The position numbers were made by a program, and so were the translations under genes. Below are positions 16,867-23,700 of a stretch of DNA of 32,653 nt, one piece after another (position 1 is the first letter of the stretch; each line of letters starts with the position of its first letter). The notes beneath the pieces were generated by a model. That model had not been told where the DNA came from. It was given only the letters and a program-made list of their open reading frames with translations, and did no database searches. Source of the stretch: Bacteroidota bacterium (GTDB taxonomy: Bacteria > Bacteroidota > Bacteroidia > Chitinophagales > S012-47); NCBI GenBank assembly GCA_024276745.1, contig JAJRWN010000098.1, positions 1 through 32,653 on the forward strand, read 5' to 3'.

Positions 16867-18102
16867 CTATTCTTTTCCTTTTGGATGACAGTCGAAGCAT
16901 GCATCACTTTGATAAACATAATTTTTCTCACCATCATGTTTATTGTCTAATTTGTTTTTATCGCTGTGTTCATGACAATCTATACAGCTGAAAGTAGTAT
17001 AATCGCCAGCCGTAGTATGACATTCGTCACAGGTTTTCCAGGTGCCGGCATGTTTGCCTGAAAATACAGGGAAAAACTGAGCATCATGGTCATCAAATAA
17101 TGCCGGTGACCATCCATTCAAATTGTGGCAATCCAAACAATTTTTGCTAAAATTAGCGCCTACATGATCTACTGAGGCGGCATTATTATAATCATTCAAA
17201 TGGCAGGATACACAATCGGATGATATATTGCTGTAATCGGTAACATCGTGACATTTGGCACAATCTGCAATATCATGAACACCTGTCAGCGGGAAGGCAT
17301 CATGACTTTTCAGCGTAGCGGGTGTCCAAGCGTTCATACTATGACATTCGGTACAATCTTTACTAAAATTACCGGCTATATGATTAATTGATGTAACTCC
17401 TTCATAATCGGATTTATGACAGTAATAACATTCGGGAGAAATATCACTAAAATTAGTTACGTCATGACAGGCAGAGCAGTCTGAAATATCGTGACCGCCT
17501 ACCAGTGGGAAGTAAAAATGAAAATCACCGCTTCCATTCCAACTGCGTGCTTCCGGATCATGACATTGAGCACATTCGGTTGAAAATCCTGCAGTTACAT
17601 GATTAGGATTCGTAGCTGTATTGTATGCCGGTAAATGGCATGATGCACAATCATTTCCAATTCTGTCCCAGCGAAGATTTGTTTCTGATTTATGACAATC
17701 CACACAATTGGCCAATTTATGTTGATTGTGTAATGGAAATCCATTTTCTTCGTGTAATTCCGGTATATTATCTACCAGCCAGTTGTCGGCATTATGGCAT
17801 CGAACACAATCGTTTCCTACCGACATGCTGTGTACATCGGTATGGCAGGCGATACATTCATTCTCCGTACCAGTGAAATTTAAATTCTTATGACAATCGG
17901 TACAATCTGCATTTTTATGTGCACCTTCCAATACGAAACCTGTGCTTGCATGCAGAAAAGTGGAACTGTCGCGGTTAAAAGTCCAACTATCCGGACTATG
18001 ACAAACTTTACAATCGAATTTCAGATGATCTCCATGAGGGTTCTGTGCTTGCAGATATCCTCCGGCCATAATCACCATCAGGATGAATGACAATCTATAC
18101 AT
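16867..18102 (-). CDS. Periplasmic multihaem c-type cytochrome, 16 CXXCH sites
   Basis: 411 residues. The signal peptide is MYRLSFILMVIMAGGYLQAQ, then 16 CXXCH haem-attachment sites (first CKVCH, last CFDCH). About one haem per 25 residues. Many sites belong to a repeated module with upstream histidines, e.g. AFPLTGVHDIADCAKCHDVT, which alternates with NHIAGNFSKDCTECHSMNAW; the conserved His before each site are likely distal ligands, giving bis-His low-potential haems. It resembles the cytochrome c3/doubled-CXXCH group and has no recognisable enzymatic site. The start overlaps the 20-haem gene by 25 bases, so the two are translationally coupled. Confidence 0.93.
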   Translation of the reverse strand: MYRLSFILMVIMAGGYLQAQNPHGDHLKFDCKVCHSPDSWTFNRDSSTFLHASTGFVLEGAHKNADCTDCHKNLNFTGTENECIACHTDVHSMSVGNDCVRCHNADNWLVDNIPELHEENGFPLHNQHKLANCVDCHKSETNLRWDRIGNDCASCHLPAYNTATNPNHVTAGFSTECAQCHDPEARSWNGSGDFHFYFPLVGGHDISDCSACHDVTNFSDISPECYYCHKSDYEGVTSINHIAGNFSKDCTECHSMNAWTPATLKSHDAFPLTGVHDIADCAKCHDVTDYSNISSDCVSCHLNDYNNAASVDHVGANFSKNCLDCHNLNGWSPALFDDHDAQFFPVFSGKHAGTWKTCDECHTTAGDYTTFSCIDCHEHSDKNKLDNKHDGEKNYVYQSDACFDCHPKGKE

Positions 18103-19682
18103 TTGAATTTTTTTATTTTGTAATCAATACCTTTATTATTGTCTTTTTGTACTTCAGCTTTATGGCATGATTGGCATTGCAAGTCTTTGTGCTTACCGGT
18201 CAGAGGGAATAATGTTTCACTATGATTAAACTTATCGGGCTTCCATTTTTGGTTTACGCTGTGACACTTTGTACAGTCGGTTTTGCCATTTTCTGCAAAC
18301 TGATCTCCGTGTTTATTGGTATGGCATGTGATACAGTCTGACTCTAACGAATTAAATTGTTGAATAATTGTGTCGCTATCTTCACTTGCTTTGAAATGAC
18401 AGGATTTGCAGGATGCTGTTAAATGAGGTCCTTCCAAATTCCAATCTGTTTTGCTGTGGTCAAAGTTTACCTGCGACCATGTTTCCCGATTATGACATTG
18501 AGTGCAATCTTGATCAGGATAATATTGTTCATCAATTTTGTCTTTATGGATATCTTTATGGCAATCTACACAAGCACTGCCAATACCTTTGAATTCCCAT
18601 CTTTTTTCTTTTACATGACAGGCAAAACAGGGTGTGGCCAAATGAGAGCCTTCGAGTTTGAAATCATTTTTCTCATGTTCTTCCGGGCCGAAAAGTGTAA
18701 AAGTAAACGGTGATTGTACGGTATGGCAATCCTGGCAATCTGAGGAGGGATTTTCTGCTTTAAATTGTCCTTTATGATAATCTTTATGGCAATTCTTACA
18801 ATGGCTGAAATCTATGGCAGTGGTGTAATGTCCGCTTGTGTGACATTTCCTGCAATCAACTTTACGGTGCATACCAAGCAGTTGAAAATCTGCTTTACTA
18901 TGATCAAATTGAATACCGGAATTTAAGTTAACCCAACTATTTTCGTTATGACATTCTTTACAATTTTTTCCAAATGAACCTTGATGCTGGTCTTTGTGGC
19001 AGGAGGTGCAATTGGAATGGGATATGCCGGAAAATTCCTGGTAATCCTGATTATTTTTTGTTGTCTTTTTATGACATTTCAGGCAGTCTACTTTTTGGTG
19101 GGCACCTTTTAATTTGAATTTTGTGTTCTTATGATCAAATTTTAGTGCAGGATCCCAGGCATTTAAATTATGGCATTTTGTACATGTTTTATCTAATGTG
19201 CCCTGGTGGTAATCGTCATGACAACTAAGGCAAGCCTGCCCCATTCCCAAATAGGTTTCTTTAACTTTCCTTATTCTGCTGTTCGCTATATTTTTCGGTT
19301 TATGACAATCGCGACATTTTAAGGTTTTATGCTTTCCTTGGAGTTTGTAGCCTGCAAGGGTATGGTCAAAATTTGTATCATCAAAGCGAATTAAATCAAA
19401 TCGTCTGCCATGATGTTCATTATGACATTCGATACATGATTTTGATTTAACAAGAGTAGATACATGATATCCCCGTCTTTTATTGATGAGCGATTGAATT
19501 TCTTTGTGGCAGGCCAGACATTTCTGATTAGGTACTTTGCTTCCAATCGAATGGCATTGTGTACAATTGCTGATACCTTCCAGTTGTTTATGCAATTCAG
19601 ACAAGGGGCCCGGAGAGATTTGTCCAAGGATTATCTTTGCAGCCGAAAAAAACAAGATAAATATGAAAAATATTTTTCTCAA
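18078..19682 (-). CDS. Periplasmic multihaem c-type cytochrome, 20 CXXCH sites
   Basis: 534 residues. The signal is MRKIFFIFILFFSAAKIILG, then 20 CXXCH sites from CTQCH to the terminal CIDCHSS. The repeated unit is FDHxxTxFxLxGxHxxxxCxxCH, seen for instance in KFKLKGAHQKVDCLKCH, DFQLLGMHRKVDCRKCH, DWNLEGPHLTASCKSCH and LFPLTGKHKDLQCQSCH, alternating with KDxHxGxF...CxxCHN modules. Regular spacing of Cys-His sites suggests a linear haem wire. It begins four bases after the FAD/Fe-S oxidoreductase gene. Its likely job is moving electrons from the inner-membrane module through the periplasm to the 16-haem protein and barrel. Confidence 0.93.
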   Translation of the reverse strand: MRKIFFIFILFFSAAKIILGQISPGPLSELHKQLEGISNCTQCHSIGSKVPNQKCLACHKEIQSLINKRRGYHVSTLVKSKSCIECHNEHHGRRFDLIRFDDTNFDHTLAGYKLQGKHKTLKCRDCHKPKNIANSRIRKVKETYLGMGQACLSCHDDYHQGTLDKTCTKCHNLNAWDPALKFDHKNTKFKLKGAHQKVDCLKCHKKTTKNNQDYQEFSGISHSNCTSCHKDQHQGSFGKNCKECHNENSWVNLNSGIQFDHSKADFQLLGMHRKVDCRKCHTSGHYTTAIDFSHCKNCHKDYHKGQFKAENPSSDCQDCHTVQSPFTFTLFGPEEHEKNDFKLEGSHLATPCFACHVKEKRWEFKGIGSACVDCHKDIHKDKIDEQYYPDQDCTQCHNRETWSQVNFDHSKTDWNLEGPHLTASCKSCHFKASEDSDTIIQQFNSLESDCITCHTNKHGDQFAENGKTDCTKCHSVNQKWKPDKFNHSETLFPLTGKHKDLQCQSCHKAEVQKDNNKGIDYKIKKFKCIDCHSS

Positions 19683-19686
19683 ATGA

Positions 19687-21042
19687 TTACTTTTTACGAT
19701 GTTTTTTTACAATCTTACCAAATTTCTTTTCAACGTTTATACCGGCTTCTTTCAAAAATCTTATCGGAAGTTCTCCTCCGGCAAATATATAAACCAAATC
19801 GTTTGGAAGTTCAAGGGTTTCCGTTTTTTTGTTAAAACCGATAATTACTTCATCCTCTTTTATTTCCAATACATTGGAATTATACAAAACAGCCAGTTGT
19901 TGATTGGTAATTGCTTTATCAATAAGGGTTTTATTTTTTGCTTTGATTCGGGCAAAATTTTCTTTCCTGTATGATAAAGTAACTTCATTATTATCCATTA
20001 GCAACATAGCCGACTCTACCGCAGAATCACCACCACCGACAACAAGAATTTTTTTGTCTTTAATTCTTTCAGGCTCAAGCAATCGATAGGTAACTTTAGG
20101 TAATTCTTCACCGGGAATATTTAATTTACGGGGTGAGCCTCTCCGGCCAATAGCTATCAGTATTTGTCTGGCTAATACGGGTTCTGATCCGTTAATCTCT
20201 AATCTGAAATCACCATTTTCTATTGGAACAATTTTATTGACTTTTGCATGTTCTCGTATTTTTATATTGTTTTCACTCAATACTTTATTCCATAGATTGA
20301 GTAATTCTTCTTTATTGGTATCAAATAATTTCACTTTCCCATAAAGTGGTAATTTCATCGGCCGGGTCATCACTACTTTTTGTCTGGGATAGGAAAAAAC
20401 GGTGCCTCCCAGCGAGTCTTGCTCAAGAACGGTAAAAGATAAGTTATGTTTCTTTGCACTCAGCGCTCCGGCAATACCGGCCGGACCTGCTCCAATTATC
20501 GCTAAATCAAGTACCCCTTCTTTACTCGGTTTTTTATCTTCGGCTATGTTGGCAACAGCCCGTTTGCCTTGTTTGGTACTGTTTTTTATTAGACCCATGC
20601 CGCCTAATTCTCCTGCGATATAAATACCTTTTATGTTGGTCTCATAATTTGGTTTGATATGTGGCAAATCTACTCCCCGTTTTTCGGTACCAATGCGCAG
20701 ACTGATGGCTTCTACCGGGCAAGAATGAAAACAAGCTCCATGACCAATGCAATTGGTCGCATTGATGACCATTGCCTTACCGTCAACCAATCCGATGATG
20801 TCTTTTTCAGGACATGCTTTTACACATGCGCCACTACCTATGCAGGCGGTTAAATCAATATACGGGTGTAATGAAACAGGTTCAAATCTACCTTCTTCTT
20901 TAGCAATCTGAATTTTTTCTACTACTACTTTTGATCTTTTCTTTCTTCGGAGCAAATAATAAGCTACGATGCCAAAGCACAACACTGCAATAATTCCATA
21001 TATGACTAATTCTTCTAAAACTACTTCCATCAGAAAATCCAT
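19687..21042 (-). CDS. Membrane-anchored FAD-dependent oxidoreductase with N-terminal ferredoxin-like domain
   Basis: 451 residues. One transmembrane helix (about 12-31) is followed by RRKKRSK, so by the positive-inside rule the rest faces the cytoplasm. Residues 60-115 form a double Fe-S-like domain: CIGSGACVKACP (C67, S70, C73, C77) and CIGHGACFHSCP (C98, H101, C104, C108). In both, the second cysteine of a normal CxxCxxCxxxCP motif is replaced. Then comes a two-dinucleotide-binding flavoprotein: FAD motif AIIGAGPAGIAGAL (181-194) and NAD(P) motif KILVVGGGDSAVESA (331-345). There is no CXXC disulfide as in thioredoxin reductase. The probable role is passing NAD(P)H or quinone-level electrons to the cytochrome b partner. 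The start at 21042 overlaps the upstream gene; Met5 at 21030 forms a TGATG overlap and is an alternative. Confidence 0.88.
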   Translation of the reverse strand: MDFLMEVVLEELVIYGIIAVLCFGIVAYYLLRRKKRSKVVVEKIQIAKEEGRFEPVSLHPYIDLTACIGSGACVKACPEKDIIGLVDGKAMVINATNCIGHGACFHSCPVEAISLRIGTEKRGVDLPHIKPNYETNIKGIYIAGELGGMGLIKNSTKQGKRAVANIAEDKKPSKEGVLDLAIIGAGPAGIAGALSAKKHNLSFTVLEQDSLGGTVFSYPRQKVVMTRPMKLPLYGKVKLFDTNKEELLNLWNKVLSENNIKIREHAKVNKIVPIENGDFRLEINGSEPVLARQILIAIGRRGSPRKLNIPGEELPKVTYRLLEPERIKDKKILVVGGGDSAVESAMLLMDNNEVTLSYRKENFARIKAKNKTLIDKAITNQQLAVLYNSNVLEIKEDEVIIGFNKKTETLELPNDLVYIFAGGELPIRFLKEAGINVEKKFGKIVKKHRKK

Positions 21043-21839
21043 CTATAACCTAAAGTAATCGTTACTCCAACATGTATAATCGCTATGATAAGCATAATTA
21101 TTGCAAACGGCTTATGAGCAACATGCCAATATTTGAATAGCGATTTCATGCGTTTCAGGTTTCGCATACGCTGTTTTAGCTTACGTTCTGCTTTTAATAC
21201 GTTAAAAATTTGTCTTCGTTGTGCCGCTTGTATTGGTTTACTTTTTAGGAAACTTTTAGCTTTTGATTTCCGGTTCCGGCTATTTTTACCCTGCATCAGT
21301 TCATTCAACTCTTCTTCTGAAAAAATGGATTGTTCCCTTAATTCGGCAATTAACTTATCGCGCATCATTTGTATTTGTCCGCTTCCCAAGGCTTCCCCTT
21401 TAATATTATGCGGAATTTGATTGTAAATAAACCGACCGATTACTCCGCTTGCTACTACTGCAACCATACTCCATAATGAGATGCTTGCCAAACCACCAAA
21501 CTTAAATGAGGTATGAAAAATTACAAGGATAGGTCCCAATGTGCATAGGAAAATATGAAATTCCAATAAGTATTTTATCCTAAGATAGCGTTCCATAAAA
21601 CCATATTGTTTCCGCGCGATGTATAAACCAACACCTATAATCATCATTAAGGTACCGATAATGCCTAATCCATGACCGAATACACCTGATGGTTTAAACC
21701 AGTTGTATTGAGGATGATAAAAACGCTCTTCCATGGGGAGTCTGTAATAAGAATATCCAAAATAAGTTAAATAGAATAGCACGAAAATTACGATGCTTAT
21801 CATTATACCTACATAAATCGAGTGCGTAATCTTATTCAT
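21030..21839 (-). CDS. Membrane b-type cytochrome, first gene of the multihaem operon
   Basis: 269 residues with about five transmembrane helices (9-29, 54-74, 91-112, 119-138, 243-264). A strongly basic cytoplasmic loop of about 100 residues (140-240) separates the last two. Histidines sit where haem b ligands would: H56, H95 and H109 (EFHIFLCTLGPILVIFHTSF), H239, H242 and H256 (IIAIIHVGVT). That is enough for two stacked b haems. It resembles cytochrome b561/ferric-reductase-like membrane proteins rather than NrfD or Cbc proteins. The stop overlaps the start of the FAD protein. It is inferred to take electrons from that protein and hand them to the 20-haem cytochrome. Confidence 0.8.
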   Translation of the reverse strand: MNKITHSIYVGIMISIVIFVLFYLTYFGYSYYRLPMEERFYHPQYNWFKPSGVFGHGLGIIGTLMMIIGVGLYIARKQYGFMERYLRIKYLLEFHIFLCTLGPILVIFHTSFKFGGLASISLWSMVAVVASGVIGRFIYNQIPHNIKGEALGSGQIQMMRDKLIAELREQSIFSEEELNELMQGKNSRNRKSKAKSFLKSKPIQAAQRRQIFNVLKAERKLKQRMRNLKRMKSLFKYWHVAHKPFAIIMLIIAIIHVGVTITLGYRWIF

Positions 21840-21874
21840 TTATCGATTTTTTCGTTTAATAAATGGCCTAAATT

Positions 21875-21890
21875 AGTAATTACAATTACT
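21875..21890. promoter_or_regulatory. 16-base perfect palindrome upstream of the multihaem operon
   Basis: AGTAATT, a 2-base centre (AC), then AATTACT. It lies 36-51 bases before the ATG at 21839 and is the only strong dyad there. It could be an operator for a dimeric regulator of the conduit operon. It is AT-rich, so chance cannot be excluded. I found no clear TAnnTTTG box for this operon. Confidence 0.35.
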
Positions 21891-21933
21891 TTTATAAAGC
21901 TTAGGCAGATTAAAAAATCAATAAAATTAGGAT

Positions 21934-21958
21934 AGCGCTTTGACGAAAGCTCTTTTTT
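21934..21958. terminator. Candidate terminator hairpin
   Basis: AGCGCTTT, GACG loop, AAAGCTCT (7 of 8 pairs) followed by T6 on the plus strand; on the minus strand the downstream sequence is also T-rich. It would end minus-strand transcripts from the remnant at 22006-22260, or isolate the cytochrome operon from plus-strand readthrough. No plus-strand gene ends here. Confidence 0.3.
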
Positions 21959-22005
21959 CATTGATCGTTTCACAACCGGGTATAGCAATGAAAATATAAA
22001 AATTA

Positions 22006-22260
22006 TCAATACTTATTTTTTCCTTTCAGCACCGGAGTATTTGTTCTTTGTATTGAGCACCCCTTAGCCAAAGATTCTTCAGGCATCCTTAGGGTAACAT
22101 GTCCTTTTTTATGCCCCCAATAGATATAGGGGGGTGCATCGATAATTTGATCAAATTTAAAATTTATTCTTATCTCCTGTTCGTTGGCCTCTGGCTTGTC
22201 AATTTCGCGCATGACAAGTACTTCCGGTAATCCATATTTGGCGGAGATTATTGCTTTCAT
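22006..22260 (-). pseudogene. Alcohol dehydrogenase/quinone oxidoreductase (MDR family) remnant with internal deletion
   Basis: An 84-codon frame whose first 33 residues (MKAIISAKYGLPEVLVMREI...) match the N-terminus of zinc-type NAD(P)-dependent alcohol dehydrogenases/quinone reductases. It then jumps straight to FKFDQIIDAPPYIYWGHKKG, which matches the extreme C-terminus of the same family (there usually ...DQI.EAH.YVEKGHKKGNVVI). About 260 central residues, including the whole NAD(P)-binding and catalytic core, are missing from a family that is normally about 320-330 residues long. The frame then continues about 31 residues beyond the usual end. The simplest reading is an in-frame internal deletion plus 3' decay. 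It cannot be an active dehydrogenase. Confidence 0.7.
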
Positions 22261-22290
22261 TTTCTTTTAGGTTAAAACGTTATTGTCAGA

Positions 22291-22318
22291 TTGTTTTATG
22301 ACTAGTACTATACTTTTG
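22291..22318 (+). promoter_or_regulatory. Bacteroidota promoter with no gene immediately downstream
   Basis: TTG (22291-22293), a 17-base spacer, TACTTTTG (22311-22318, full TAnnTTTG match). Same spacing as the rnr promoter. Start of transcription would be about 22321. The next plus-strand gene begins 320 bases on. Confidence 0.45.
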
Positions 22319-22320
22319 CA

Positions 22321-22399
22321 GGACATTAATGATGATAGACTAAGAGAAAATATATCATTAATCAGCTATCCGTTTACAGGCTTATTTTTTTAACGGATA
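22321..22399 (+). ncRNA. Candidate small structured RNA or structured leader
   Basis: A transcript from the promoter above would enter hairpin 1 within about five bases (ATTAATGAT at 22325-22333 with its complement at 22354-22362). Hairpin 2 follows (TATCCGTT at 22367-22374 with its complement at 22392-22399). There is no T-run after hairpin 2, so the RNA may instead be the long leader of the gene at 22642. No known family is recognised. Confidence 0.22.
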
Positions 22400-22543
22400 C
22401 CGGTTTTATGAATTTTGATGCAAGATAGGGGAGTTTTTATTCCAATTGATGTAAACAAAAACTTGTTTTAATTAGTATTGATCAGAGTATGAGTTTATTT
22501 TAATCAATTATCGAAGTACTTGAGGCTGTCTGAAATGCTTTTA

Positions 22544-22651
22544 TTACCTGCTCAAACCGTTCAAAACTACTCCGATGCCGGCATAGCGGGTACTAATTTT
22601 CCAAACTTTTTCGTTCCATTTTAAACCATAATAATCATTCAATGCGCAGTC
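22544..22651 (-). other. Stop-to-stop frame resembling a gene fragment
   Basis: 35 codons with no ATG, containing NDYYGLKWNEKVWKISTRYA then GIGVVLNGLSR and a stop. The composition is protein-like (aromatic and charged residues mixed), which is unusual for a chance frame in AT-rich spacer. It might be the tail of a decayed gene cut off by the gene at 22642, with which it overlaps by 10 bases. No family recognised. Confidence 0.15.
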
Positions 22652-23637
22652 TCATTACTCTTTTTCTAATACTAGGACCTTTTTTTCTTAGGGCTCATAG
22701 CCCTGATGTAAATTGGCAACGAAAACAAATTCTCCGCTTAGCTAAACTTTATAGTCCGGATGCGTATCGTTTGCTTACGGCAGAGCCGGCTTATGCCATT
22801 GAAAAGTTTACCGATGCCGGAAGAAAACAAGCGTTGGTTTCTGATTTTGGTACAGTAGTTCACGAAACCTGCCATCGCAGAAATTACATGATTGGTGTGC
22901 GCGAAAATGGGGCAGGCTATTATGTGGGTGAAGGTATCGAAATCGGAGTACCCATAGGTGAAGTGTATAATGCTCATGAGCTGAATAAATTTGTATCTAA
23001 TCGTCTTCAAAAGAACATTTTTCGCTATGATACCTATATCGGAAATGAAGACCCTTATTTGGGTTCGCAGATAAATGGTATTTACGGTATGATGGATGAA
23101 TTTTCGGCCTATTATCAGGGAACACTGGCTTCATTCAATTTGTATAATTATTACCTGAATGTGGTGGCGAAAGGATATATAGATGCCGAAAGCTGGTTGC
23201 TGTATATAGGTGATGTATGTTCTTCCTTATCGTCTTATTACGAATTTAAAGTGTTTATTTCCTGGTATCTTCTATATGCCAAAAAGGAATATCCTCGGGT
23301 TTATAAAGATTGTATGAATAATCTCAATTTACGGGTTGCTTATACTTTGATAGAAAAGAACTTTAAACAGTTGGTATTTCAGTATTTTTATATGCGTGAA
23401 CATTTGGTCGGACAGCTCGAAAAAGCCGGTCACAATGTATCTTTTGTAAACGAAGCGGATATGGGCATTGTAATGGAAGTGTTTGACCGCTATGGGAATA
23501 TGCAGGGGGTAGGAGTGCAGGACGAAGAAATTCAATTGCTTAGAAAGATACTCAAGCAGCCTGAGCATAAAATACTTGAGCAGTTTGAAGTAAAGGATGT
23601 GAATAAATACAATTATCAATCTTACTTAAGTGAATAA
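22642..23637 (+). CDS. Secreted protein with HExxH zinc-protease-like motif, function unknown
   Basis: 331 residues. The signal peptide is MRSLITLFLILGPFFLRAHS. Residues 72-80 read VVHETCHRR, which fits HExxH (H74, E75, H78), and a possible third ligand glutamate E153 lies in GMMDEFSAYYQG. The surrounding pattern (helix with HExxH, then a downstream Glu-containing helix) is like a gluzincin metallopeptidase, but I do not recognise the family. The rest is rich in Tyr and Phe (SFNLYNYYLNVVAKGY, FQYFYMREHL). HETCH is not a haem site because it lacks the first Cys. It stands alone, convergent with the lyase gene downstream; its start follows the fragment region. Confidence 0.7.
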   Translation: MRSLITLFLILGPFFLRAHSPDVNWQRKQILRLAKLYSPDAYRLLTAEPAYAIEKFTDAGRKQALVSDFGTVVHETCHRRNYMIGVRENGAGYYVGEGIEIGVPIGEVYNAHELNKFVSNRLQKNIFRYDTYIGNEDPYLGSQINGIYGMMDEFSAYYQGTLASFNLYNYYLNVVAKGYIDAESWLLYIGDVCSSLSSYYEFKVFISWYLLYAKKEYPRVYKDCMNNLNLRVAYTLIEKNFKQLVFQYFYMREHLVGQLEKAGHNVSFVNEADMGIVMEVFDRYGNMQGVGVQDEEIQLLRKILKQPEHKILEQFEVKDVNKYNYQSYLSE

Positions 23638-23642
23638 GCGGC

Positions 23643-23669
23643 AAAAAAAGGCCACCCTTTCAGGCAGCC
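23643..23669 (-). terminator. Terminator of the tyrosine phenol-lyase gene
   Basis: Imperfect hairpin (GGC at 23650-23652 with GCC at 23667-23669, and CC with GG inside) followed on the minus strand by T7 (bases 23649-23643). It lies 31 bases past the stop codon at 23701. Confidence 0.55.
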
Positions 23670-23700
23670 CTGATTTGTTATGCTAATGAGAAACGAATGG

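Larger units (their letters stand above)
22261..22641. other. 381-base intergenic stretch with promoter and hairpins
   Basis: No complete gene is visible. It contains a strong plus-strand promoter (22291-22318), two hairpins just downstream (22325-22362 and 22367-22399) and a 10-base palindrome ATGCCGGCAT near 22575. A minus-strand open frame (22544-22651) without an ATG also reads like a gene fragment. Together with the dehydrogenase remnant this looks like a region of gene decay. Confidence 0.5.

Noticed and set aside
16867-18102. NrfA-type nitrite reductase or octahaem reductase
   Set aside because: No CXXCK active-site haem and no matching length or flanking genes; all 16 sites are ordinary CXXCH.
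22521-22534. GAGGCTGTCTGAAA, like an insertion-sequence end
   Set aside because: Only one copy is seen, with no partner inverted repeat, no transposase and no target duplication.
22862-22876. HETCH read as a haem-binding site in the secreted protein
   Set aside because: A CXXCH site needs two cysteines; here the first is absent, and HExxH is the better reading.
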